Below are positions 23,784 through 31,618 of a stretch of 64,000 bases of DNA, piece after piece. This DNA comes from Streptomyces rhizoryzae (lineage in GTDB: Bacteria; Actinomycetota; Actinomycetes; Streptomycetales; Streptomycetaceae), in the NCBI RefSeq assembly GCF_023155275.1, contig NZ_JALMUV010000030.1, positions 1-64,000 on the forward strand, in the 5' to 3' direction. The notes under the pieces are model-generated. The model did not search any database. It was not told where the DNA came from and was given only the letters and a program-made list of their open reading frames with translations. Both the position numbers and the translations under genes were made by a program. The first letter of the stretch is position 1; each line of letters begins with the position of its first letter.

Positions 23784-24061
23784 GTGACGATTCTGGTGAC
23801 GGGTGGGCGCGGGCAGGTGGCGCGTGCGGTGGTCGACGGTCTGCTGACGGCCGGTCAGCCGGTCCGGGTGGCCAGCCGCGACCCGGAGGCGGCCCAGGTC
23901 CCCGACGGCGTGCAGGCGGTCAGGGTCGACCTGTCCGACCCCGGCACGCTGCCCGCGGCCCTCGACGGGGTCGAGAAGGTCTTCCTGTACGCGGACGCCA
24001 AGGGCATCGACGGGTTCATCGCGGCGGCCGAGGCGGCCGGCGCCCCCCACATCGTGCTGCT
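23784..24061 (+). repeat. 278-bp perfect inverted repeat, right arm
   Basis: Partner of 22714-22991. The arms are 792 bp apart and enclose the SARP box and the cyclase gene. Identity ends abruptly within codon 93, the mark of recent gene conversion or partial duplication. Confidence 0.85.
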
Positions 24062-24629
24062 CTCGACCAGCTCCCTGACCCGCGCGAACGCCGACCGCAA
24101 CCCCATCGCGCAGATGCACGTCGCGGTGGAGGACCGGCTGCGGGCGTCCGGCCTGCCCTGGACGTTCCTGCGCCCGGGGACCTTCGCGACCAACACCCTC
24201 CAGTGGGCGCCGGCGATCCGCGCCACCGGAGTGGTCAAGGCCCCCTACCCGCAGGCGCACGCCTCGGCCATCCACGAGGCCGATATCGCCGACATCGCGG
24301 TCAAGGCGTTCACCGAGCCCGGCCACGAGGGCCAGGCGTACCTGCTCAGCGGCCCGGAGTCGGTGACCCAGCAGGAGCAGGTCGACTGCCTGGCCGAGGC
24401 CACCGGCCGCAAGATCCGGCTGGAGGAGGTCAGCCCCGAGGAGTACCGCGCCACCCTCAGCCGCTGGGGCGGGGACAACTTCATCGACCAGCTGCTGGAG
24501 TACCTGGCGATGTGGGACGGCAAGCCGATGCCGGTGTGCCCCGCCTACACCGAACTCACCGGCCGGCGCGGCCGCACCTACGCCCAGTGGGCGCGGGACC
24601 ACGCCGCCGACTTCCGCCCCGCCGACTGA
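23784..24629 (+). CDS. NmrA/atypical SDR NAD(P)-binding reductase, copy 2
   Basis: 281 aa, GTG start behind GAGGAGG. Same NmrA fold and first 92 codons identical to copy 1; the later region diverges ('STSSLTRANADRNPIAQMHV' versus 'SALGVETGDPSNDPIVRMHR'), so the two may differ in substrate. Followed 56 bp later by the O-methyltransferase, in the same direction as the cyclase. Either an auxiliary ketoreductase/quinone reductase or a redox sensor; reductase is favoured by context. Confidence 0.85.
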   Translation: MTILVTGGRGQVARAVVDGLLTAGQPVRVASRDPEAAQVPDGVQAVRVDLSDPGTLPAALDGVEKVFLYADAKGIDGFIAAAEAAGAPHIVLLSTSSLTRANADRNPIAQMHVAVEDRLRASGLPWTFLRPGTFATNTLQWAPAIRATGVVKAPYPQAHASAIHEADIADIAVKAFTEPGHEGQAYLLSGPESVTQQEQVDCLAEATGRKIRLEEVSPEEYRATLSRWGGDNFIDQLLEYLAMWDGKPMPVCPAYTELTGRRGRTYAQWARDHAADFRPAD

Positions 24630-24685
24630 CCCGGCCGGCAGCCCGCCGGCCCGCCCGACCACCCCTCACCTGGAGGAACAACCCC

Positions 24686-25747
24686 ATGACCCAGCAGTCT
24701 GCCCCGGTGACCCCCGGCCCCCGCACCGGGTGGATGCCCGCACCCGTGGGCGAGCTGATGCCCCTGGTCACCGGCCTCGGCGCCGGCCTGGTGCTGTGCA
24801 CCGCCTGCGAACTCGGCCTGCCCGACGCGGTGGACGACGACCCCACCCCGGTCGAGAAGATCGCCGACCGGGTCGGCGCCGAACCGGACCTGGTCGCCCG
24901 GCTGCTGCGCGCGCTGGCCGCCTTCGACGTCTTCCGGCCCGCCGGCCCCGGCCACTTCGCCCACACCCGGCTCTCCTCGATCCTGCGCACCGGCGCCCCG
25001 GAAGGCGGCGGCGTCTTCCTCCAGACCGTCCGCGACGAGTGGATGGGCGGCAGCTGGACCGGTCTGACCGAGGCCGTGCGGACCGGCCGGCCGGCCCTGC
25101 CCGCCCGCCACGGCAAGACCATGTTCGAGTACTTCGCCGAGGACGCGCCGCGCGAGGGCGAGACCTTCAACGAGGCCATGACCCTCATGGTCGGCAGCAT
25201 GAACGACGTGCTGGCCGAGCACATCGACGTCGGCGGCGCCCGGCGCTACGTCGACGTCGGCGGCGGCCAGGGCACCATGCTGCGCGCCGTGCTGCGCCGC
25301 AACCCCGGCCTGCACGGCGTCCTGTTCGACCTGGCGCAGGCGCTCACCGAGGTCCACGAGGACCTGCGGACCGGTGACCTGGCCGACCGCTGCGAGGTCG
25401 TCCCCGGCAACGGCCTGGAGGCCGTCCCGGAAGGCGCCGACATCTACCAGATGCGCACCGTCCTCCACATGTGGGACGACGACACCTGCGTCCGCCTGCT
25501 GCGCAACTGCGCCCGCGCGGCCGCCCCCGGCGCCCGGATCATCGTGATCGACCAGCTCCCCGACCCCGAGCACCCCGAGCCGATGTCCACCCTGATGGAC
25601 CTTCAGATGTTCCTGATCGCGGGCGGGCGGGAGCGCAGCGAGCAGGAGTTCGCCGCGCTCTTCGAGCGGGCCGGGCTCCAGTTCAGCCGGGTCGTCCGCA
25701 CCCCGGTCCTGCTGCACCTCATCGAAGCGACCGTCCCCGCCCCATGA
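24686..25747 (+). CDS. SAM-dependent O-methyltransferase (polyketide/hydroxyneurosporene type)
   Basis: 353 aa: N-terminal winged-helix dimerisation domain (about 15-105) and C-terminal class I fold with the SAM motif 'YVDVGGGQGTMLRAVLRR'. 'MRTVLHMWDDD' holds the conserved His/Asp region of DnrK/acetylserotonin-type O-methyltransferases. Likely methylates a phenolic hydroxyl of the polyketide. 'TGGAGGAACAACCCC' upstream supports the ATG at 24686. The stop overlaps the P450 start (ATGA). Confidence 0.92.
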   Translation: MTQQSAPVTPGPRTGWMPAPVGELMPLVTGLGAGLVLCTACELGLPDAVDDDPTPVEKIADRVGAEPDLVARLLRALAAFDVFRPAGPGHFAHTRLSSILRTGAPEGGGVFLQTVRDEWMGGSWTGLTEAVRTGRPALPARHGKTMFEYFAEDAPREGETFNEAMTLMVGSMNDVLAEHIDVGGARRYVDVGGGQGTMLRAVLRRNPGLHGVLFDLAQALTEVHEDLRTGDLADRCEVVPGNGLEAVPEGADIYQMRTVLHMWDDDTCVRLLRNCARAAAPGARIIVIDQLPDPEHPEPMSTLMDLQMFLIAGGRERSEQEFAALFERAGLQFSRVVRTPVLLHLIEATVPAP

Positions 25748-26970
25748 CCACCGCCACCGACCGCCGCCCGGGCGGCGCCCCGGACCTCCCGGCCCGGGCC
25801 GCCGCCTTCTGGGACCCGCACACCCCGGTGCACTTCGACGCCGGCCTGGACACCTGGCACGTCTTCAGCCGCGCCGACGTCCTGCGGGTCCTGGACGAGA
25901 AGGAGACCTTCTCCGCCGGCTACGGCCTCACCGACGCGGAGCGGCGGCACGCCCACCCGTCCCTGGCCGGTATGTGGGCGGCGGAAGGGGCACGCCACGA
26001 CGACCTGCGGGCCGCCGTGGCCGACCCCTTCCGCCGCACCGTCCTCGACCGCCTCACCGAGGAGGTCCGCGCCCTGGTCACCACGCTGCTGGACGGGGTG
26101 CTCGCGGCCGGCACCGGCACCCTGGACGCCGTCCGCGCGCTCGCCGACGAACTGCCCAGCCAGGTCATCTGCCGCCTGCTCGGCCTGGACGTCGCGCACG
26201 CCGCGAAGATGCGCGCCTGGGTCGCGGAGCTGTCCCGGCACGCCCGGACCACCAGCGAACTCCCGCCGCAGCCCGAGCTGGTGCGGTTCTTCCGGGAGCT
26301 CATCGCGGCCCGGCGGGCGGCCCCCGGCACCGGGCTGGTCGACGAGCTGATCGCCGCCCAGCGGGCCGGCTACCGGGTCGCCGGCCGGCCGATGACCGAG
26401 GCGGACCTGGTCGGCTTCTTCGCCATGCTGCTCAGCGCCGGGGTGGACACCACAGCCACCAGCATCGGCAACGCCTTCCTCTTCCTCACCGAGTACGGCT
26501 GCTGGGACCTGCTGGGCCGGGAGCCCGGCCTCGTCCCGCACGCCGTCGAGGAGACCCTGCGCTGGTACCCGGCGTTCCCCGCCGTCCGCCGCTACGTGCT
26601 GGCCGACACCGCGTTCGGCGGGCAGCACGTCCGCGCCGGGCAGTGGGTCACCGGCTGGCTGACCTCCGCCAACCGCGACCCGGACCGCTTCCCCGACCCC
26701 GACCGGTTCGACATCCGGCGCCGCCCCAACCCGCACCTGAGCCTGGGGCACGGCCGGCACCACTGCCTGGGCGCGCCGCTGGCCCGGCTGGAGTTGAAGG
26801 TCCTGGTCGAGGAGGCCACCGCCCGGCTGCCGGGGCTGCGCCGCGACCCCGCGCACCGGCTCGTCCGCCGCCAATGGATCGTCGACCCGCTGGAGAGCCT
26901 GCCGATGACCTTCGACCGGGCGGCCGGGCACCGGCCGCCCGCTGCCGCCGGTGCCGCGGACCGGCGCTGA
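25744..26970 (+). CDS. Cytochrome P450
   Basis: 408-aa soluble class I P450. I-helix oxygen-binding motif 'SAGVDTTATS', K-helix 'EETLR', and heme loop 'LGHGRHHCLGAPLARLE' with the proximal thiolate Cys341. The usual Phe at the start of the heme loop is Leu. Coupled to the O-methyltransferase (ATGA), so it should tailor the same molecule; P450s also commonly oxidise diketopiperazines, so the product of the nearby AlbC homologue is an alternative substrate. No ferredoxin gene is nearby. Confidence 0.93.
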   Translation: MTTATDRRPGGAPDLPARAAAFWDPHTPVHFDAGLDTWHVFSRADVLRVLDEKETFSAGYGLTDAERRHAHPSLAGMWAAEGARHDDLRAAVADPFRRTVLDRLTEEVRALVTTLLDGVLAAGTGTLDAVRALADELPSQVICRLLGLDVAHAAKMRAWVAELSRHARTTSELPPQPELVRFFRELIAARRAAPGTGLVDELIAAQRAGYRVAGRPMTEADLVGFFAMLLSAGVDTTATSIGNAFLFLTEYGCWDLLGREPGLVPHAVEETLRWYPAFPAVRRYVLADTAFGGQHVRAGQWVTGWLTSANRDPDRFPDPDRFDIRRRPNPHLSLGHGRHHCLGAPLARLELKVLVEEATARLPGLRRDPAHRLVRRQWIVDPLESLPMTFDRAAGHRPPAAAGAADRR

Positions 26971-27031
26971 CCCCGGCGGCGTGCCCCGGCCGTCCTGGCC
27001 GGGGCACGCGCCGATCCGGCATCCTTGGGGC

Positions 27032-27859
27032 ATGAACGCCGCAGAACTCGCCGGTTTCCTCCGCACCCGCCGGGCCCGTGTGCAGCCGGCGGACGTGGGG
27101 CTGGAGCACGGCGGCCGCCGCCAGACCCGCGGGCTGCGCCGCGAGGAGGTCGCCGGCCGGGCGGGCGTCTCGCTGGACTACTACACCCGGCTCGAACAGG
27201 GCCGCCGGCTGCGCCCCTCCCGGCAGGTCCTGGTCGCGCTCGCCCGGGCCCTGGAACTGTCCGCCGACGAGTGCAACTACATGCTCGGCCTGGTCGGCGA
27301 GGCCGCACTGCCCGCGCCTTCGTCCCGGCAGACCCAGGCCGGTGCGCTGCGGCTGCTCGGCCGCCTGGACGACCTGCCGGCCCTGGTCCTCAACGCCCGC
27401 TACGACATCCTCGCCTGGAACGCCATGGCCACCGCCCTCATGGGCGATCTCGCGGCCGTCCCGGAGCGGGAGCGGAACACCCTGCGCTGGCTGTTCTCCG
27501 GCCAGGCCCGCGGCATCGGCCGGCACGACCGCGCCCAGCTCGGCCGCCGCTGCGTCGCCGACCTGCGCTCCACGGGCCGGTACCCCGACGACCCCGGCGT
27601 GCGCCGGCTCGTCGACGAACTCGTCCGGGACAGCGGCGAGTTCGCCGCCCTGTGGGAGCGCCACGAGATCGGCGTCAACCGCGCCATGACCAAGCGGATG
27701 CTGCACCCCGTCGCCGGCCCCCTGGAACTGGACTGCGAACTGCTCACCGTCCCCGACTCCGACCAGCGGCTGATGCTCTACACCGCCGCCCCCGGCACCG
27801 CCACCTCCCGCGCCCTGCGCGGGCTGCGCGAGACGGCCGCGGAGCGCATCGGCTGCTGA
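27032..27859 (+). CDS. XRE-family regulator with MmyB-like ligand domain
   Basis: 275 aa: N-terminal HTH_XRE (about 5-85, 'RGLRREEVAGRAGVSLDYYTRLEQGR') and a C-terminal MmyB-like PAS-type domain ('ALVLNARYDILAWNAMATAL'), the arrangement of MmyB, an activator of methylenomycin biosynthesis. Situated between the P450 operon and the methyltransferase-albABC operon, so it may control either. Starts at ATG 27032, close after 'cttgggg'. Confidence 0.88.
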   Translation: MNAAELAGFLRTRRARVQPADVGLEHGGRRQTRGLRREEVAGRAGVSLDYYTRLEQGRRLRPSRQVLVALARALELSADECNYMLGLVGEAALPAPSSRQTQAGALRLLGRLDDLPALVLNARYDILAWNAMATALMGDLAAVPERERNTLRWLFSGQARGIGRHDRAQLGRRCVADLRSTGRYPDDPGVRRLVDELVRDSGEFAALWERHEIGVNRAMTKRMLHPVAGPLELDCELLTVPDSDQRLMLYTAAPGTATSRALRGLRETAAERIGC

Positions 27860-27877
27860 CCGCCGCCCGGCCCACAC

Positions 27878-27920
27878 CCAGCCCGCTCCCAGCCGATCTT
27901 CAAGCCCGGCCCGCCACGAT
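27878..27920 (+). promoter_or_regulatory. SARP box and -10 of the methyltransferase-albABC operon
   Basis: CCAGCCC (27878-27884), CCAGCCG (27889-27895) and TCAAGCC (27900-27906) at exact 11-bp pitch, then 8 bp and CACGAT (27915-27920). This is the cleanest triple repeat of the set and places the cyclodipeptide operon under the same predicted activator as the type II PKS. Transcript start is expected near 27927. Confidence 0.75.
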
Positions 27921-27968
27921 CAACGGCGTCGGACCGGAGGGACCGGACCGGGTGGAGGTGGAAGGCGC

Positions 27969-29501
27969 GTGCCGGAATCCCAGGGTGACGCCGAGCTGGA
28001 GTTCGCAGCGTTCCGTCGGGCTGCCGCGGCGGACCTGCCGGACGCGTTCGCAGCGCTGGTCCGCGCCGTGTGGGCGGCGGGCCGGCCCACCGCCCGGGCG
28101 GCGTCCTGGGCGCGCAAGGCGACCGCGAACCTCGACGAGGGCAGCACCGCCCACCAGGCGCGCACCGCCGTCCTGCTGGGCCTGCTCGCCGAGACCGCCG
28201 ACCCGGCCGCCGCCCCCGGCGTCCGGGACGCCGTCCGGGAGGGCCTGCCCAACTGGCTGTCGCTGCTCACCGCGCACGCCGCCCGCCCGGCCCCGGACCC
28301 CGCCCTCACCCTCGCGCTGCTCTACCTGCTCGCGCACTTCCCCGAGGACGCCGCCACCCTCCTCGACCGCACCCGGCACCTGCCCCTGACGGCCGAGGAC
28401 CGCTCCCGCTTCGAACGCTGCCTGGCCCGGCGCCCGGCCACCGACCCGGCGCTGGGCCGGGTCTGGCCCACCCCCGCCGGCTGGACCCTGACCGACGAGG
28501 AGCGCGCCACCGACCGCGCCTGGGCCGCCGGCCTCGACGACGCCACCGCCGCCGCCTTCTGGGACAAGGACACCCGCTCCCTGCTCGCCTACGCCGGCGC
28601 CAAGGCGTACGGCGCCCTCACCGTCGGCCTGAGCCCCCACGAGCCGTCCCCGCCCCCGGCCGCGCCCGCCGCCGACGGCGCCGCGCCGCCCCCGGCGGCC
28701 GGGCCCCTCGGCCGGCACGCCGGGGTGATCCGCTGCCCCGCCTGCCGCGGCCGGCTCACCGAGGAGGCGCCCGGCGCGCGCTGCACCGCCTGCGGTGCCC
28801 GCTACGCCGCCCGCCGCGGCTACCTCGACCTGACCGGGGCCGCCGACGGCGCGGCCGACGTCATCGCCGTCAACGCCCCCATGTACCTGCCGCGCTACGA
28901 GTCCCTGCTGCGGCCGGCGTTCCTGCGCGTGCACGGCCTCAACTGGCACGACGACGTCAGCGTGGCGGCCGAGCACCGCTATCTCGCCGAGCACGTCGCC
29001 CCGGCCGGCGGCCCGGTCCTGGACCTGGCGGCCGGCGCCGGCAACTGGACCAGGACCCTGGCCCGTACGGCCGGAGCCGGCCAGGTCATCGCCCTGGATC
29101 TGGCCACCGCGATGCTCGACCGGCTCACCGCCACCCTGCCCGGCGTCCTGGCGCTGCGCGGCTCGGCCACCGAACTCCCCTTCGCGGACGCCTCGCTGGG
29201 CGCGGTCAACTGCTGGAACGCGCTCCAGGCGATGGACGACCCGGGGGCCGCGATCCGCGAGGTGGGCCGGTGCCTGCGCCCCGGCGGCACCTTCACCGTC
29301 CTGACCTTCCGGCCCGCGCCGGACCCCGTCTACCGGCACTTCCAGACCGTGATCGAGGAGTGCCTCGGCGTACGGAGCTTCGACCCCGACGCGCTGTCCG
29401 CCGCCCTCGCGGACGCGGGTATGACGATCCGTCACCTCGCGGACCCGGGAACGTTCCTCCTCCTCACCGCGGTACGCGCGGCACCACCCCGTACGGCGTG
29501 A
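27969..29501 (+). CDS. Class I methyltransferase with N-terminal helical and zinc-ribbon regions
   Basis: 510 aa. Residues 1-220 are Ala/Leu-rich and helical without a recognised domain; about 255-285 is a CPxC...CxxC zinc-ribbon ('CPACRG' / 'CTACGA'), Trm112-like; about 320-500 is a class I methyltransferase with SAM motif 'VLDLAAGAGNWTRTLA' and 'ELPFADASLGAVNCWNALQ'. The GTG at 27969 follows GGAGG. First gene of the operon that continues with albA, albB and albC homologues 53 bp downstream, so N- or C-methylation of the cyclodipeptide is a reasonable guess; a polyketide substrate is the alternative. Confidence 0.82.
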   Translation: MPESQGDAELEFAAFRRAAAADLPDAFAALVRAVWAAGRPTARAASWARKATANLDEGSTAHQARTAVLLGLLAETADPAAAPGVRDAVREGLPNWLSLLTAHAARPAPDPALTLALLYLLAHFPEDAATLLDRTRHLPLTAEDRSRFERCLARRPATDPALGRVWPTPAGWTLTDEERATDRAWAAGLDDATAAAFWDKDTRSLLAYAGAKAYGALTVGLSPHEPSPPPAAPAADGAAPPPAAGPLGRHAGVIRCPACRGRLTEEAPGARCTACGARYAARRGYLDLTGAADGAADVIAVNAPMYLPRYESLLRPAFLRVHGLNWHDDVSVAAEHRYLAEHVAPAGGPVLDLAAGAGNWTRTLARTAGAGQVIALDLATAMLDRLTATLPGVLALRGSATELPFADASLGAVNCWNALQAMDDPGAAIREVGRCLRPGGTFTVLTFRPAPDPVYRHFQTVIEECLGVRSFDPDALSAALADAGMTIRHLADPGTFLLLTAVRAAPPRTA

Positions 29502-29554
29502 CCCACCCTGCCCGGCCCACCGGCCGGGCGGCACCGGCGAGAGAAAGGGAAGAC

Positions 29555-30136
29555 ATGCCTGCCGGCGACCCTCCGGGCACCCTCCCGGAGACCCTGCGCG
29601 TGATGTGCTCGCGCACCGTCCTGCGCAACTACGCGCCCGAACCCGTCGACGACGCCCTCGTCGAGCAGTTGCTCACCGGCATGCTGGCGGCCCCGACGGC
29701 CTCCAACAAACAAGCCTGGTCCTTCGTCGTGGTCCGCGACCCGGCCCGGGTCCGGCGGCTGCGGGCGTTCGCCCCCGGCATCATCGGCAGCCCGGCGCTC
29801 ATCGTCGTCGCCTGCGTCGACAAGCGCCGGATGACCGGCGTCTCGGCCGGGGTCTCGCAGAAGATCTACGAGACCGCCAAGCTCTGCGTGGCCATGGCGG
29901 TGGAGAACCTGCTGCTCTCCGCGCACGCGCTGGACCTCGGCGGCTGCCCGGTCGGCAGCTTCCGGGAGGAAGCGGTCCGCCTGCTGCTCGGCCTGCCGGA
30001 CTTCATCGAACCGATGCTGACCGTCCCGCTCGGCCACCCCGCCCACCAGCCCACGCCCTCCCAGCGCCGCGACCGGAACGAGGTGATCAGCTATGACATC
30101 TGGGGACACCAGGACACCGCAGGACAGGCTGCGTGA
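29555..30136 (+). CDS. albA: Cyclodipeptide oxidase large subunit, AlbA-like (nitroreductase fold)
   Basis: 193-aa FMN protein of the nitroreductase fold. Long segments agree with my memory of S. noursei AlbA: 'RNYAPEPVDDALVEQLL', 'LAAPTASNKQAWSFVVVR', 'KLCVAMAVENLLLSAHA', 'GGCPVGSFR', 'PSQRRDRNEV'. AlbA with AlbB forms the cyclodipeptide oxidase that dehydrogenates the C-alpha/C-beta bonds of cyclic dipeptides. The 3' end overlaps the next small gene by 44 bp, an arrangement I recall for albA/albB. The ATG at 29555 follows 'gaaaggga'. Confidence 0.88.
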   Translation: MPAGDPPGTLPETLRVMCSRTVLRNYAPEPVDDALVEQLLTGMLAAPTASNKQAWSFVVVRDPARVRRLRAFAPGIIGSPALIVVACVDKRRMTGVSAGVSQKIYETAKLCVAMAVENLLLSAHALDLGGCPVGSFREEAVRLLLGLPDFIEPMLTVPLGHPAHQPTPSQRRDRNEVISYDIWGHQDTAGQAA

Positions 30137-30419
30137 GGAACTCGCCCTGCTGGCGGCCTACTTGCTGAGCAGCGGCCGCGGCCTGCTGGACGAGCCCGCG
30201 GACTACGGCGCGTTCCGCTGCACCGACGCCGCCCGCCGGGTACTGCACATCCTGGCGGAGGACGGCCCCCTCGCCCCCGGACTGGCCGAAGTCCAAGGCC
30301 GCCTGGACGACTTCATGTTCGCCCCCATGGGAGGCGACGCCGACATCGCCGGACTCCTGGACGAGACCTGCCTGCGGATGGCCGTCGCGCTCCAGAACGG
30401 ACACGAGAAGCCCGCCTGA
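30093..30419 (+). CDS. albB: Cyclodipeptide oxidase small subunit, AlbB-like
   Basis: 108 aa, helical, 'ELALLAAYLLSSGRGLLDEP' near the N-terminus. Length, overlap with the AlbA gene and position before the AlbC gene identify it as the AlbB-type small subunit, which co-assembles with AlbA into large oligomers or filaments. By itself the sequence would only be called a conserved actinobacterial hypothetical; synteny carries the assignment. The albC-like gene follows after a 30-bp gap. Confidence 0.8.
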   Translation: MTSGDTRTPQDRLREELALLAAYLLSSGRGLLDEPADYGAFRCTDAARRVLHILAEDGPLAPGLAEVQGRLDDFMFAPMGGDADIAGLLDETCLRMAVALQNGHEKPA

Positions 30420-30449
30420 GCGGGCCCCGAAGGGACCGGAACACACGGC

Positions 30450-31181
30450 ATGGAACCGGCATTACACGGCACCGACCCCGGCGGCCCCCTGCACGCGGAA
30501 CCGCTCAGCGAGGACTGCCGGCTCATCTGGAAGCGCGGTGACCACGCGCTCATCGGCGTCAGCGGGGGGAACAGCTACTTCAACCAGGACCGCCTGACCG
30601 CGCTGCTGCGCTGGGCGGGCGACGCCTTCACCGAGATCGACGTGGTCTACGTCGACACGCACATGGAGGAGATGCTGGTCGCGGACGGCCACACCCCCGA
30701 ACGCGCCGCCCGCTCGGTGCGCAGCACCCTCAAGGACGTCCGCCGCCGCATCCGGCGCTCCCTGGAGCGGCTCGGCCCCGAGGCCAAGCGCTTCCGCGTC
30801 CGGCCCCTGTCCGAGGTCATGGAGCTCCCGGCCTACCGGGCGGTCCGCGACCGGGCCGAACAGGGCCTGCGCACCGACCCCGGCTTCCGGGACGCCTGCG
30901 ACCGCATGGTCCGCCAGGTGGTCGAGCACCGCACCCGCACCACCGCGCCCGGCACCCCCGAGCCCGCCACGACCGCGGCCCACCGCACCGCCGGCCTGCA
31001 CTACGTCACCGCCGAGGCGCCGCTCTTCCTCGACTCCCCGGCCATCTTCGACGTCCCCTCCTCCACCCTCCTCTACCACCTGATGACCCCCGTCACGGAG
31101 TTCCTGGCCGGCCGGCAGACCGGCTTCCGCGCCGGCCCCGGCCAGGGCTACGTCGTCATCGCGCCGCCCTCCGCCCGCTGA
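30450..31181 (+). CDS. albC: tRNA-dependent cyclodipeptide synthase, AlbC-like
   Basis: 243-aa class I aaRS-like enzyme that joins two aminoacyl groups from charged tRNAs into a 2,5-diketopiperazine. Signature residues align with AlbC: nucleophile Ser38 in 'IGVSGGNSYF', Asn41, the basic helix 'TLKDVRRRIRRSLERLG' that binds tRNA, and Tyr185/Glu189 in 'HYVTAEAPLF', then 'VPSSTLLYHL'. The Tyr-His pair and Asn41 match the AlbC-type subfamily. Amino-acid specificity would need pocket comparison; AlbC makes cyclo(Phe-Leu). Codon 5 is TTA. Last gene of the operon, followed by a strong terminator. Confidence 0.93.
   Translation: MEPALHGTDPGGPLHAEPLSEDCRLIWKRGDHALIGVSGGNSYFNQDRLTALLRWAGDAFTEIDVVYVDTHMEEMLVADGHTPERAARSVRSTLKDVRRRIRRSLERLGPEAKRFRVRPLSEVMELPAYRAVRDRAEQGLRTDPGFRDACDRMVRQVVEHRTRTTAPGTPEPATTAAHRTAGLHYVTAEAPLFLDSPAIFDVPSSTLLYHLMTPVTEFLAGRQTGFRAGPGQGYVVIAPPSAR
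30462..30464 (+). other. TTA (bldA) codon at position 5 of albC-like gene
   Basis: ATG GAA CCG GCA TTA: the fifth codon is TTA. Early TTA codons give strong bldA dependence, tying diketopiperazine production to development even apart from the SARP. Confidence 0.85.
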
Positions 31182-31193
31182 CCCGGCGCCGCC

Positions 31194-31234
31194 CGCGGCA
31201 GGCCCCGCCCGTCCCGCGTGCGGGGCCTGCCGCG
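31194..31234 (+). terminator. Strong hairpin terminator after the albABC operon
   Basis: Perfect 15-bp stem: cgcggcaggccccgc (31194-31208) pairs with gcggggcctgccgcg (31220-31234) around an 11-nt loop, 12 bp after the albC-like stop. No U tract, as is usual in Streptomyces. It marks the right end of the biosynthetic cluster. Confidence 0.85.
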
Positions 31235-31386
31235 CCGTGCTCGCCGGGCGGCATCCGGGGGCGGGCCTGATACGGGACGGGACGGGCAGCGGGGGCGGAT
31301 CCTGCGCGCGACAGCGCGCGCCCGCGCGCACCGGCGCGCCGAGGCGCCCCCCGCCCGCATCCCCGATGAGGCGAAGGAGGACCACC

Positions 31387-31593
31387 ATGGCCGGGAAGAG
31401 CGAGGGCGGCGACCCGATCAAGCTCCAGAAGGCGCTGAAGAACGCGCACTACCCCTCGTCGCGCGATGACCTGGTCTCGGTCGCCCGGCACAACAAGGCC
31501 GACGGCGAGACCGTGCAGCGGATCTCGGGCATCGACGACAAGCAGTACAACGGCCCCGGCGACGTCCAGAAGGCCGTCTACGGGTCCGGCTGA
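31387..31593 (+). CDS. DUF2795 small protein
   Basis: 68-aa basic protein with the DUF2795 pattern 'LQKALKNAHYPSSRDDLVSVA'. Starts at ATG 31387 after GAAGGAGG. Members are often located near stress and gas-vesicle genes, but function is unknown. Upstream 31235-31386 holds only G/C-rich simple sequence. Confidence 0.85.
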   Translation: MAGKSEGGDPIKLQKALKNAHYPSSRDDLVSVARHNKADGETVQRISGIDDKQYNGPGDVQKAVYGSG

Positions 31594-31618
31594 TCCGCTC
31601 GGCGCCGCGCGGCCTGCG

